Source: CAYRDC01 sp964422925 (GTDB lineage Bacteria; Bacteroidota; Bacteroidia; Chitinophagales; S012-47). From it: a stretch of 64,000 bases of DNA. The position numbers and the translations under genes are program-made. Shown in pieces: positions 35,626-45,325 of this stretch. Positions within the stretch are counted from its first letter, which is position 1, and each line of letters starts with the position of its first letter. The notes under the pieces are model-generated. The model made no database searches, had not been told where the DNA came from, and saw nothing but the letters and a program-made list of their open reading frames with translations. The DNA lies in assembly GCA_964422925.1 (NCBI GenBank), contig CAYRDC010000008.1:1-64000 (forward strand), in the 5' to 3' direction.

Positions 35626-37602
35626 TCAGGTGGTTTTTGTTTCTGCGTTTTTGCCGCTGCGGGCGAAGCGGTACAATACGTAAGCCAGCCCCAGGAAAAT
35701 AGCCAGCGATACCAGGCTTCCGGCCGCGCCCATGCTTTCGCCCAGGCCCGTGTTGAGCTTGTCGATCAGGGCTATGGGATTGCCGCTGGCATCGGTGCCG
35801 ATATTGGTGCCAATAAGGATGGCAATCAGGATGCCCGTGATGGCGCCACCGGCTATGAGCCCCGAGCTGAACAGGGCCCCCGGCCCGATGTCGGAGGTTT
35901 CCTTTTTCCGGTTGCCGCGGTCGGCCAGCCATTTCACCAGGCCGCCAATGAAAATCGGTGTGGTGCTCGACAGGGGCAGGTAGGCGCCCACGGCAAAGGC
36001 CAGGGAATTCACTCCGGCCAGTTCCACCACCAGGGCCAGGCCCATGCCTGCCAGCACAAGGCCCCAGGGCAGGTTCTGGCTCAGCAGCCCCTTGATGACC
36101 GTGGCCATGAGCGTGGCCTGCGGGGCTGGCAGCGGGTTGGGATGTTCCGGGGTCACGGGCCCGATGCCCAGCGAATTTTTCAGCAGCAGCAGGGTGAACC
36201 CGATGACCACCGAGGAGGCCACCACCCCGATCATCAGCCCGATCTGCTGCTTGTAGGGCGTGGCCCCGACCAGGTATCCGGTTTTCAGGTCCTGGCTGGT
36301 GGCTCCGGCATTGGAGGAAGCAATGCAAACGATGCCACCCACCACCAGGGCTATGGGCTGATAGACATCGCCCGTCCAGCCGATCCCCACGAAAATCAGC
36401 GATGTGGCCATCAGCGTGGCGATGGTCATGCCCGATATGGGGTTGGACGAGTGCCCGATGAGCCCGACAATGCGGGATGAAACGGTCACAAAGAAAAATC
36501 CGAAAATCACGATCACCACCGAAGAGAGCAGGTTGGTGGGAATGGCGGGTATCACGGTCATGAACACGATCAGCGCCAGGCTGCCCAGCAGGACCCAGAC
36601 CAGGGAGATGTCGCGTTCAGTACGGGATTTTTCGGGTTTCGGGCTGTCATCCTTTTTCCGGATGCCGGCAAAAGAATCGCGGAAGGCGCTGATGATGGTT
36701 GGAAAGGACTTGATCAGGGTGACCACGCCCCCGAAGGTCACCGCCCCGGCACCGATATAGCGTATGTACTGGCTCCAGATCTGGCTCGGGCTCATTTCGG
36801 AGATCAGCTGGTCAGTGGCCGGAGGCAGAGGCATGTTCAGGCCGCTGCCGATAAAAGTGATGAGCGGAATGAGCACCAGCCACGACAGCACGCCACCGGC
36901 CACCATGATGCCCGCTATCCGCGGCCCGATGATGTAGCCCACACCCAGCAGCTCCGGGGTGATTTCCCCGTTGATGGTGGCATTGGGCAGGGCCGATTTT
37001 TTGCTGAAAATATATTGCGGGATGTCTTTCCAGAGCCCGAGGGCCGACATCAGGAACTTGTAAAGGAAGGCAATGCCCAGCCCGTAGAAGACTTTCCGGG
37101 CCAGGGAGCCGCCTTTCTCTCCGGCTATCAGCACATCGGCACAGGCGGTACCTTCCGGGTAGGGCAGCTTGCCGTGTTCCTTGACGATAAGCGACCTGCG
37201 CAGCGGAATCATGAACAGCACCCCCAGGATGCCGCCCGCCAGGGCCAGGAAAAATATCTGCATGTACCTGAAATAGGCTTCCCCACCGGCCAGGAACAGC
37301 AGGGCCGGAATCGTGAACACCACCCCCGAGGCCACCGATTCACCAGCCGAACCGATGGTCTGCACGATATTGCTTTCGAGTATGGACGCGTTGCCCAGTT
37401 TTTTGAAAATGGAAATGGCCAGCACCGCGATGGGGATGGAAGCGCTCACCGTCAGACCGACTTTCAGGCCGATATACACCGTGGCCGCCCCGAAAATGAT
37501 GCCCATGATGGCCCCGAGCAGGATGGCCCTCGGGGTGAATTCCGGGATCAGCTCGCTGGCTGAAATAAAGGGTTTGAAGGTTTTGTCCTTGTCCTGCGCC
37601 AT
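35626..37602 (-). CDS. OPT family oligopeptide transporter
   Basis: 658 residues from the ATG at 37602 (MAQDKDKTFKPFISA), preferred over an upstream start with no similarity. About sixteen membrane helices. The N-terminal conserved segment is SELIPEFTPRAILLGAIMG. NAGATSQDLKTGYLVGATP is a clear OPT signature. The family imports oligopeptides or metal-chelate complexes with protons. Its neighbours, a POT transporter and an S9 peptidase, support peptide import. Confidence 0.9.
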   Translation of the reverse strand: MAQDKDKTFKPFISASELIPEFTPRAILLGAIMGIIFGAATVYIGLKVGLTVSASIPIAVLAISIFKKLGNASILESNIVQTIGSAGESVASGVVFTIPALLFLAGGEAYFRYMQIFFLALAGGILGVLFMIPLRRSLIVKEHGKLPYPEGTACADVLIAGEKGGSLARKVFYGLGIAFLYKFLMSALGLWKDIPQYIFSKKSALPNATINGEITPELLGVGYIIGPRIAGIMVAGGVLSWLVLIPLITFIGSGLNMPLPPATDQLISEMSPSQIWSQYIRYIGAGAVTFGGVVTLIKSFPTIISAFRDSFAGIRKKDDSPKPEKSRTERDISLVWVLLGSLALIVFMTVIPAIPTNLLSSVVIVIFGFFFVTVSSRIVGLIGHSSNPISGMTIATLMATSLIFVGIGWTGDVYQPIALVVGGIVCIASSNAGATSQDLKTGYLVGATPYKQQIGLMIGVVASSVVIGFTLLLLKNSLGIGPVTPEHPNPLPAPQATLMATVIKGLLSQNLPWGLVLAGMGLALVVELAGVNSLAFAVGAYLPLSSTTPIFIGGLVKWLADRGNRKKETSDIGPGALFSSGLIAGGAITGILIAILIGTNIGTDASGNPIALIDKLNTGLGESMGAAGSLVSLAIFLGLAYVLYRFARSGKNAETKTT

Positions 37603-37758
37603 AGCCGATGGAATTTTAAGGCCGCAATTTAACAAAAAGGGGCGCTGTTTACAGTGCGTCCACTTCGGTCAGGCATTTATTTCCGGTTCTATTACTTGAT
37701 TCGTGCTGGCTGTATGCCCTTTACAAGATAAGCCTTTCGGTAAGCAGCTTGTTTTGCC

Positions 37759-37800
37759 GGCCGCGCGGTGCTGTTCGACCCCTCCGGGGTCGTGGTTTTC
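37759..37800 (+). repeat. Hairpin repeat, copy A
   Basis: Contains the perfect stem CGACCCC/GGGGTCG at 37776-37792 with loop TCC, followed by TGGTTTTC. It matches copy B near 51.45 kb: the stem is identical, only one loop base differs, and 17 of 22 bases agree from upstream of the stem to its loop. It lies in the 376-base gene-free gap between the OPT and POT genes. The rest of that gap holds a terminator-like hairpin and nothing else that I recognise. Confidence 0.6.
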
Positions 37801-37825
37801 TATAATTTTTCCGGGTTTCTCTGCT

Positions 37826-37862
37826 CCTTCCGGTTTTCGGGATCAGCCGGGAAGGCTTTTTT
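37826..37862 (+). terminator. Terminator-like hairpin without an upstream plus-strand gene
   Basis: CCTTCCGG pairs with CCGGGAAGG (one bulged base) and is followed by C and six T on the plus strand. Both flanking genes are on the minus strand, so it is either fortuitous or ends an unseen plus-strand RNA starting in this gap. Confidence 0.4.
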
Positions 37863-37978
37863 GTCCGTCCCCTCTGGTAAACGTCCATTGATTTGTTTTC
37901 CCGGTAAAACAATGCCCGGACAGGATGCAGCTTATGCTGCCGCTATCCAGGCATTTTTCCGTAAAGTTATTTTTCAGA

Positions 37979-39556
37979 TCAGTGAATTCCCCGCATCATT
38001 TTATTTAAAAACGGGGATAACAGCAACAGTAAAATGGCTGATCCCAGTGAAACAGCTGCGAGGAACGGGTATAATTGAAGGTTGAATTTCGTCAGAATGC
38101 CTTCCAGCATACCGGCCATATAATTACCAGCCGCAAAACTGGCCATCCACAGCCCCATCATGATGGAAACAATTTTGGGTGGCGACAGCTTGGTGATCAT
38201 GGAAAGGCCTATGGGTGAAAGCATCAATTCACCGGCTGTATTGAGCGCGTACACCAGGGTGAGCCACAAAGGGCTTACCAGGTGCCCGCCCGCAGCCCGG
38301 TTGCTGGCAATGGTCATGACAAAAAAGGCCAAAGCAGCAAGGAGTAAGCCGAAAGCAAATTTTACGGTCGTTCGTGGATTGAGCCGGAGTTTTGACAATT
38401 TCAGCCACATCCACGAATAAACAGGCGCGAAAACGACAATCAGTATGGGGTTAATATTCTGAAACCAGGTGGCCGGTATGGTCCATCCGAATAACATCCG
38501 GTTCGTGTTTTGTTCGGCAAAGAGGTTAAAGGTTCCGCCTGCCTGTTCAAAACCGGCCCAGAACACCACATTGAAAAAGGCCAGTACAATAATTACCCCT
38601 ACCCGATTCCATTCTGTGGCTCCGTTGGTCCCTTTGAAAATGGCATACAGTAAGCCCAGGGCGACTGCAGCGCCTACTATCGCGATTATGAGGTTGGACA
38701 GCAGGAATTCAAATCCCAAAAAAGACAATGAAATCTGGGAAGTGATAGCCCAGAATTTCAGTACGGCAAAAACGGTCACTAAATTCGACAGGTAATATAT
38801 TAATATATCGAACCAGTCTTTGCCGTTCAGTCTGGTCCTGGAAGGATCCGCTTTGGGCGGCATTCCTTTATTACCGAGGAGAGGAGATCTTGCCCCGAAC
38901 CATACGGTACTGATCAGCATACCCACACCGGCTGCCACGTATCCCCATTGCCAGGCTACATTTTCGCCCAGGGTGCCCGCAATGAAAGGAGCCAGCAGGG
39001 CGCCAATGTTGATCCCCATATAGAAAATGGTAAATCCCCCGTCTTTCCTGGGATCATCGTTGTCATACAACTCCCCGACAATGGTCGAGATATTGGGTTT
39101 AAAGAATCCGTTGCCAAGTATCAATACTCCCAGGCCGAGGTTAAAAATAAACTGGCGGAGGTCCGGGTTATCGCCTCCGGCCAACCAGGCACTGGCCGCC
39201 AGCATAAACTGGCCGGTGGCCATGACAAAAGCCCCGATAAAGATGGATTTTCGCTGGCCGAGTATCTTGTCAGCAAACCACCCTCCGATGATTGGGGTCA
39301 GGTACACCAGGCCGGTGAATATGGCATATATAGCCAGGGCAGCTTCCCGGTCCATTCCAAAACCACCACGAATAAGTTCTGCTGTCAGGTAAAGAGTAAG
39401 CAGGGCCCGCATGCCATAGTAACTGAAGCGTTCCCACATCTCCGTAAAAAACAGCACATACAATGCCTTGGGATGTCCTTTTTTACCTGCCGATCCTGCG
39501 GTTGAACCTTGTTCACCCTGGGGCAGCTTGTCGTTAGGATTCCGATCGTCAGCCAT
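37979..39556 (-). CDS. POT (PTR2) family di/tripeptide transporter
   Basis: 525 residues, about 12-14 membrane helices. The POT motif ExxERFxYYG is present as EMWERFSYYGMRALL. The PTR2 signature region FTIFYMGINIGALLAPFIAG follows. It imports di- and tripeptides with protons. The S9 peptidase gene lies 110 bases upstream on the same strand and would supply dipeptides. The OPT gene follows 376 bases downstream. Confidence 0.93.
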   Translation of the reverse strand: MADDRNPNDKLPQGEQGSTAGSAGKKGHPKALYVLFFTEMWERFSYYGMRALLTLYLTAELIRGGFGMDREAALAIYAIFTGLVYLTPIIGGWFADKILGQRKSIFIGAFVMATGQFMLAASAWLAGGDNPDLRQFIFNLGLGVLILGNGFFKPNISTIVGELYDNDDPRKDGGFTIFYMGINIGALLAPFIAGTLGENVAWQWGYVAAGVGMLISTVWFGARSPLLGNKGMPPKADPSRTRLNGKDWFDILIYYLSNLVTVFAVLKFWAITSQISLSFLGFEFLLSNLIIAIVGAAVALGLLYAIFKGTNGATEWNRVGVIIVLAFFNVVFWAGFEQAGGTFNLFAEQNTNRMLFGWTIPATWFQNINPILIVVFAPVYSWMWLKLSKLRLNPRTTVKFAFGLLLAALAFFVMTIASNRAAGGHLVSPLWLTLVYALNTAGELMLSPIGLSMITKLSPPKIVSIMMGLWMASFAAGNYMAGMLEGILTKFNLQLYPFLAAVSLGSAILLLLLSPFLNKMMRGIH

Positions 39557-39666
39557 AGTGTTTGCTTAAGAGTTAGTAATCAGGATTTTCTTTTAAAATC
39601 TGCACACATGAAAGGGCCTAAAATAAAAATTTTAAACAACAGCCTTGTCATTAGTCGGAGTGCTTT

Positions 39667-41865
39667 TTATAAACTTCTCATCAGGAACTCCGTCATTCTG
39701 CGGTACAGGTCGAACCGGTATTTCGTGCCGGGAATGCCATGGTTCTTATCCGGGTACACCATCAGCTCAAAATTTTTGCCATTTTCCACCAGGGCTTTAA
39801 TATAAGCGGCTGAATTCTGGAAATGCACGTTATCGTCTCCCGTTCCGTGCACCAGCAGCAGTTTCCCGCGCAGGGTAGACGCCCAGGTGAGGGGGGATCC
39901 TATGGCATAGCCTTCCGGGTTTTCTTCAGGCGTTCGCATAAAACGCTCGGTGTAAATATTGTCGTAAAACTTCCAGTGGGTTACCGGAGCCACGGATATT
40001 CCGGCCCGGAACACCCCACTGCCCCTTTCGAGGCAGAGGGCCGACATGTAGCCTCCGTAGCTCCAGCCGAATATCCCGATCCGGTTTTTATCGACCCAGG
40101 GCAGGCTGCCCAGGTAGCGGGCCGCGGAAACCTGGTCCTCCACTTCAAGCTGACCCAGCCGGAGGTACACCGTTTTTTTGAATTCGTTGCCCCGGGCGCC
40201 TGTGCCGCGATTATCCACCGAGGCTATAATGTAGCCGTGTTCCGCCAGCAGCTGGAACCAGAAATAATTCCGGCCGCCCCAGGCATCAAGTACTGTCTGG
40301 CTGCCCGGACCGCCATACACATACATCAACACCGGGTATTGGCGGGAAGGGTCAAAGTCAGGCGGCTTGATCATCCAGCCGTTGAGCGTGGTTCCTTCAT
40401 CCGTGGTGAATTGGAAAAACTCCTTCCGGCCCAGCCGGTAGGCTTTCATGGTATCTTTCAGGGCCCGGTTGTCGATCATTATCCATTTCAATGTAAGCCG
40501 CTGGTCAAGCACCTGGATTTCGGGGGGCTCATTGGCGCTGGAATGGGTCATGCGCAGGTAACTGAACCCGGGCGACCATTCGGCCGACCAGCTCCCGCCT
40601 TCATCGGAAATCCGTTTTAGTCCTTTTCCATTGGTACGCACGGAGTACACTTCGCGCTGCATGGGATTGATGCGGGCCGCTTCAAAATATATCTTCCCGG
40701 TTTTTTCGTCCATCCCGATCAGGGCAGTCACTGGCCAGTTGCCCCTTGTCACGGGCTTCAGGGTTCCGTTGATATTGCCCAGGTAAATATGATTGAACCC
40801 GTTGCGGTCCGAGGTCCAGAGGAAAGATTCCCCGTCTGACAAAAAGGCCAGGTCATCGTCCACGTCCACCCAGGCGCTGGAGACTTCCGTTACCAGGGTT
40901 TTCTGTGCAAGGTTCTGAACGTTTACCAGTATCAGCTGAAGGGTGTCCTGGTGGCGGTTCAGCACCTGGTAAGTCAGCAGGCCGGATTTGCCGGTCCATT
41001 GTATTCGCGCCAGGTATTCCCAATGCCGGGCCACCGGTATTTGGGTTTCGCGGTTCCCGGAAAGGTCCGCTACATACAATTCCACCCGGGCGTTGGGCTC
41101 CCCGGCCTTGGGATATGACAGGTATTCGGTCTGCGGATAGGTGCTGTCGCGGAAAAACTGCAGCGGGTAAACCGGTTCGTTTTGCGTATTGAATTTCAGG
41201 TAGGCGATGTACCGCCCGTCCGGGGACCATTCCCAGGCTTTGGTCAGTTCCAGCTCTTCCTCGTACACCCAATCACTGGCCCCGTTGATAACCGCCCCTT
41301 CCCGGCCGTCTCCGGTCAATTGCATGCGTTCCCCGGTTTCAAGGTCAAGGTACCAGAGGTTGTTGTTCGCTACGAAAGCCACTTTGTCTTCAGCAGGCGA
41401 AAAGGAAGGGAATTTTTGCGGGGAACCGGGAAACAGGGCCCATAACCGGCCGTCCTGCCGGTCATATACATAGTATTCGGCCCTCGAGGAGTACCGGAAA
41501 ATCTGCTGCCGGTTGGTGGCCAGTAATATTTTACGGCCGCTGGGGCTGAGCTCAAACTCATTGACCGTCAACTCCTGCCCTTTATATGCCAGGCCGCTGC
41601 CCCTGAGCAGGGTATCCCACGTGCTGCCGTCTTCCAGGTTGTAGGCAATGATATTATAGGTGCCGTTAGCGCGGTCATATTCCATGCGGCAATAGTGCTC
41701 ACCATCGGGCATCCAGTGAAGCCCCCAGGCGCCTTCCGCCCAAAAGGTATAGCTGCCCCAGATATCCTGAAGGGTAAGGTTTTTCTGGCCCCGCAGGGAC
41801 AGGCCTGAGACCAGGAATAAAAAAACCAGCGCCAAAGGTTGAATTATGAAGTTGATTTTTTTCAT
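39667..41865 (-). CDS. S9 family dipeptidyl peptidase (DPP IV type)
   Basis: 732 residues with a signal peptide (NFIIQPLALVFLFLVSGLSL). An N-terminal beta-propeller (DPPIV_N) contains WVYEEELELTKAWEWSPDGR, whose EE pair binds the substrate amino-terminus in DPP IV. The C-terminal alpha/beta hydrolase has Ser in GWSYGGYMSAL (near 603), Asp in HGTGDDNVHF (near 676) and His in YPDKNHGIPG (near 708). It releases dipeptides from N-termini, probably in the periplasm. Next to POT and OPT transporter genes. Confidence 0.93.
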   Translation of the reverse strand: MKKINFIIQPLALVFLFLVSGLSLRGQKNLTLQDIWGSYTFWAEGAWGLHWMPDGEHYCRMEYDRANGTYNIIAYNLEDGSTWDTLLRGSGLAYKGQELTVNEFELSPSGRKILLATNRQQIFRYSSRAEYYVYDRQDGRLWALFPGSPQKFPSFSPAEDKVAFVANNNLWYLDLETGERMQLTGDGREGAVINGASDWVYEEELELTKAWEWSPDGRYIAYLKFNTQNEPVYPLQFFRDSTYPQTEYLSYPKAGEPNARVELYVADLSGNRETQIPVARHWEYLARIQWTGKSGLLTYQVLNRHQDTLQLILVNVQNLAQKTLVTEVSSAWVDVDDDLAFLSDGESFLWTSDRNGFNHIYLGNINGTLKPVTRGNWPVTALIGMDEKTGKIYFEAARINPMQREVYSVRTNGKGLKRISDEGGSWSAEWSPGFSYLRMTHSSANEPPEIQVLDQRLTLKWIMIDNRALKDTMKAYRLGRKEFFQFTTDEGTTLNGWMIKPPDFDPSRQYPVLMYVYGGPGSQTVLDAWGGRNYFWFQLLAEHGYIIASVDNRGTGARGNEFKKTVYLRLGQLEVEDQVSAARYLGSLPWVDKNRIGIFGWSYGGYMSALCLERGSGVFRAGISVAPVTHWKFYDNIYTERFMRTPEENPEGYAIGSPLTWASTLRGKLLLVHGTGDDNVHFQNSAAYIKALVENGKNFELMVYPDKNHGIPGTKYRFDLYRRMTEFLMRSL

Positions 41866-41966
41866 AATAAGTAAGGCCTATTTGGTGATTATTTCGTAAA
41901 TTTCCTCGTTTTGAGCCCGAAACCCAGTCCCTCTGGACCGGAGGCGGTATAAATTTAAATACATTC

Positions 41967-44900
41967 ATGAAAGCGTTGCGGTTTGGCTTACTGGTTTGGT
42001 TAAGCGGTATTCCGTTTCTTGCCCTGCCGGGCAATACCTTAAGTTTACCGCAGCCACAGGGGAACCTGGAGTTCACCGAAAACAAAGGGCAATGGGAAAA
42101 GCCGGTGCTGTTCAAGGCGGAGCTGAACGGAGGGGCCTGGTTTGCTGAAGCCGGTGGTGTCACATTGCGTTTTTTTCATCCGGATGACTGGGCCGCCTGG
42201 ACGGAACACCCGAAACAGGGATTGGCCAAACCCCCGGAAAGAGTGCGCTCCCATGCTTTCAGGATCAAATATCCCGGCAGCCGGCCCGCTGCCTGGACCG
42301 GGAAATTCCGAACCCAGGGATACAAAAACTATTTTATCGGGCAGGATACATCACGCTGGGCAGCCCATGTGCTTTCCTATAAAGCGCTGGTTCGCGAGAA
42401 CCTGTATCCGGGAATCGATCAGCAATGGTTTGAATCGGACGGTCACCTGAAGTACAGCTATTACCTGGCTCCGGGAGCCGATCCGGACTTGATCCGGGAG
42501 GAGTTTGAAGCGGCCGGTACGCTATACCTGGAAAATGGCGACCTCCATGTGAAAACTTCAGTGAATGAAGTGATCATTCACCGGCCGGTTGCCTGGCAGG
42601 AGATTCAGGGGCAGCGCCAGCCGGTCACCTGCTATTTCAGGCTGGAAGGCAACACCCTGCAGTATGTATTCCCTGAGGGTTACGATCCTATGTTTCCCCT
42701 GCTCATCGACCCCACTCTGACATTCAGCACGTACACCGGTTCCACCGCGGACAACTGGGGTTTTACGGCAACCTACGACAACGCGGGCAATCTTTACGCG
42801 GGCGGCATAGCATTCGGTACCGGCTATCCGGTGACTCTGGGGGCGGTTTACAACAGTTTCCAGGGAGGCACCGGCATTTATCCCTGCGATATATCGATTA
42901 CAAAATTCAATGCCAACGGTTCCGCGTTGATTTATTCGACTTATCTCGGGGGCAGCCGTAATGAAATTCCCGAAAGCATGATCGTGAACGCCAATAATGA
43001 ATTGTATATCCTTGGCACCACGGCCTCACTGGATTACCCGGTTTCGGCCAATGCCTTTGACAAGACCCACAACGGGGGCACCCAGATATCCCTGACTGCT
43101 ATCGATTTCCAGGGGGGGACTGATTTGTTCATCACCCGTCTGAATGCAGCGGGTACGGCTGTCCTGAGCTCCACTTATGTGGGTGGAGGAGCCAATGACG
43201 GGCTGAATCATTCCCTGGTGCTGAACCATAATTACGCGGATCATGCCCGGGGAGAAATCATGCTGGACGCAGCCGGGAATGTTTATGTGGCCAGCTGCAC
43301 CTGGTCTTCCAATTTCCCGACCACCAGCGGGTCTTTCCAGGTCAATACAGGCGGCCAGCAGGATGCCTGCCTTTTCAGCATGCCGCCTGATCTTTCCTCC
43401 CTGAACTGGAGCACCTACCTGGGCGGATCGGGCGATGATGCCGCTTATTCGGTAAAGGTGACACCATCCGGTACCGTGTACGCGGCCGGTGGGACCACCA
43501 GCCCGAATTTTCCAACCACAACAGGCAGCCTCCATACCAGCTATCTCGGGTCGCCCTGTGACGGCTTCGCGGTGGCCCTGTCCAATAACGGCTCCGCTTT
43601 GATTGCCGGCACCTATATTGGTACTTCCAAATACGACCAAACCTATTTTATTGAGCTGGATAGCTATGGATTTGTTTACCTTCTGGGGCAAACTTCAGGC
43701 AATTACCCGGTTACTTCCGGGGTTTATTCCAATCCGAACAGCGGTCATTATATCACCAAGCTAAACAGCGGGTTGAGTTCCATCGTGTACTCCACGGTTT
43801 TTGGCAAAGGGGACGGCAACCCGGACATTTCGCCTACTGCCTTCCTGGTTGACAATTGTGAAAATGTGTATGTATCAGGCTGGGGCGGACAGGTAAACGG
43901 CACCATCGGCAATACCAACGGGTTGCCCGTTACCTCCAATGCCTACCAAAGCGGAACAGACGGCAGTGATTTTTACTTTTTTGTATTAAGCAAAGATGCC
44001 CAGTCACTCCTGTATGCCACTTTTTTTGGCGGGCCCCAGAGTCCCGAGCATGTGGACGGGGGAACCAGCCGCTTTGATAAAAACGGCATTATTTACCAGG
44101 CCGTTTGTGCCGGATGCGGTGGTTTTGACGACTTTCCCTACACCCCGGGCGCCTGGTCGGCCAATAACAACAGCACCAATTGTAATCTCGGGGCCGTGAA
44201 ATTTGAATTTCAGCTGAATTCGGTGGAAGCCCATGCTGCCGCCCAGCCTTCTTCCATCGGCTGCGCGCCATATACCGTGAATTTCACCAGCAACGGCTCC
44301 ATCGGGCTGGACTATTTCTGGGATTTTGGAGACGGCAACACTTCCACCCAGGCCAACCCGAGCTATACGTATAACGATACCGGCACTTATGCGGTCATGC
44401 TGGTGGTGCTCGATACGGTGGTTTGCAATTCATTCGATACCACTTACCTAACCGTTAAGGTAGTGGCTCCGCCCCTGATCCAGGCAGCCGGAGCCCCCCT
44501 GCCGCCTGACGGCTGCGCTCCCCTGCTGGTGGATTTCCAGAACAGCAGCACGCCCGGGATAAATTACGCATGGAATTTTGGAGACGGCAACACTTCTTTC
44601 ATGAATTCCCCGAGCCATTTGTTTACCGCTCCGGGCAATTACAGCATCCGCCTGGTGGCCATCGATACATCCATTTGCCAGAATCATGATACCACCTACC
44701 TGAGTGTAACGGTGTTTGATGACGCCCTGGCCGCTTTCCAGGCCAGCCCGGTATATATTAAACCCGGGATTCCCGTGCATTTTCAAAACCAAAGCCAAAA
44801 TTCCTATGCCTGGGTTTGGGATTTCGGAGACGGGAGCACTTCCACTTTGGAGAACCCCGATCACACCTACAGCCAGGTGGGTGTTTATACGGTATGCCTC

Positions 44901-45236
44901 TGGGCTAAAAATCAAAACGGCTGTGACGATACGGTGTGTTACGACCTGGAAGTGTATGATGAACCTAAAGTGTATATCCCCACCGCGTTCAGCCCGAACG
45001 GAGACAACCTGAACGATGAATTTGTGGTTTTCGCGTCCGGGTATGTCCGCACTGAATTCCGGATTTACAACCGATGGGGCGAACTGGTATTTGCCACGGA
45101 TGACCTTTCACGGAGTTGGAACGGGATATACGAGGGAAAACCCCAGGAAATCGGGGTCTATGCTTGGGTGTTCATCGGGACTTTGCCTGACGGGAAGGAA
45201 GAAGTATACAAGGGCAACCTGACGCTGATCCGTTAG
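41967..45236 (+). CDS. Large T9SS type B cargo with three PKD domains
   Basis: 1089 residues. The signal peptide and an N-terminal domain (FTENKGQWEKPVLFKAEL; DUF7948-like) come first. A long propeller-like part follows with recurrent STYLGG motifs and a conserved VCAGCGG cysteine patch. Three PKD domains with WDFGDGNTS-type cores lie near residues 760-990. A type B sorting domain, PTAFSPNGDNLNDEF to YNRWGELVF and GNLTLIR, closes the protein. Exported by the type IX system and probably surface bound or released. It is a close paralog of the next gene. Confidence 0.85.
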   Translation: MKALRFGLLVWLSGIPFLALPGNTLSLPQPQGNLEFTENKGQWEKPVLFKAELNGGAWFAEAGGVTLRFFHPDDWAAWTEHPKQGLAKPPERVRSHAFRIKYPGSRPAAWTGKFRTQGYKNYFIGQDTSRWAAHVLSYKALVRENLYPGIDQQWFESDGHLKYSYYLAPGADPDLIREEFEAAGTLYLENGDLHVKTSVNEVIIHRPVAWQEIQGQRQPVTCYFRLEGNTLQYVFPEGYDPMFPLLIDPTLTFSTYTGSTADNWGFTATYDNAGNLYAGGIAFGTGYPVTLGAVYNSFQGGTGIYPCDISITKFNANGSALIYSTYLGGSRNEIPESMIVNANNELYILGTTASLDYPVSANAFDKTHNGGTQISLTAIDFQGGTDLFITRLNAAGTAVLSSTYVGGGANDGLNHSLVLNHNYADHARGEIMLDAAGNVYVASCTWSSNFPTTSGSFQVNTGGQQDACLFSMPPDLSSLNWSTYLGGSGDDAAYSVKVTPSGTVYAAGGTTSPNFPTTTGSLHTSYLGSPCDGFAVALSNNGSALIAGTYIGTSKYDQTYFIELDSYGFVYLLGQTSGNYPVTSGVYSNPNSGHYITKLNSGLSSIVYSTVFGKGDGNPDISPTAFLVDNCENVYVSGWGGQVNGTIGNTNGLPVTSNAYQSGTDGSDFYFFVLSKDAQSLLYATFFGGPQSPEHVDGGTSRFDKNGIIYQAVCAGCGGFDDFPYTPGAWSANNNSTNCNLGAVKFEFQLNSVEAHAAAQPSSIGCAPYTVNFTSNGSIGLDYFWDFGDGNTSTQANPSYTYNDTGTYAVMLVVLDTVVCNSFDTTYLTVKVVAPPLIQAAGAPLPPDGCAPLLVDFQNSSTPGINYAWNFGDGNTSFMNSPSHLFTAPGNYSIRLVAIDTSICQNHDTTYLSVTVFDDALAAFQASPVYIKPGIPVHFQNQSQNSYAWVWDFGDGSTSTLENPDHTYSQVGVYTVCLWAKNQNGCDDTVCYDLEVYDEPKVYIPTAFSPNGDNLNDEFVVFASGYVRTEFRIYNRWGELVFATDDLSRSWNGIYEGKPQEIGVYAWVFIGTLPDGKEEVYKGNLTLIR

Positions 45237-45280
45237 CCATCTGACGTTGGGGTTTATAAATCCGGTGGTTGAATTTTTTT

Positions 45281-45288
45281 TATTTTTG
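45281..45288 (+). promoter_or_regulatory. -7 promoter box TATTTTTG before the second type B cargo gene
   Basis: Full TAnnTTTG match, 37 bases before the ATG at 45326. An AGGAGGT lies shortly after it but about 27 bases from the ATG, too far to be a normal ribosome-binding site. Confidence 0.45.
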
Positions 45289-45325
45289 AAACAGGAGGTG
45301 GCTCATCTTAACATAATTCCCGGTT

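Noticed and set aside
35624..36328. 235-codon N-terminal extension of the MBL hydrolase frame
   Set aside because: It is the shadow of the OPT transporter gene in another frame; family similarity starts at 35623.
37603..37978. Gap checked for RNase P, SRP or tmRNA
   Set aside because: No conserved core motifs of these RNAs could be found by reading both strands.
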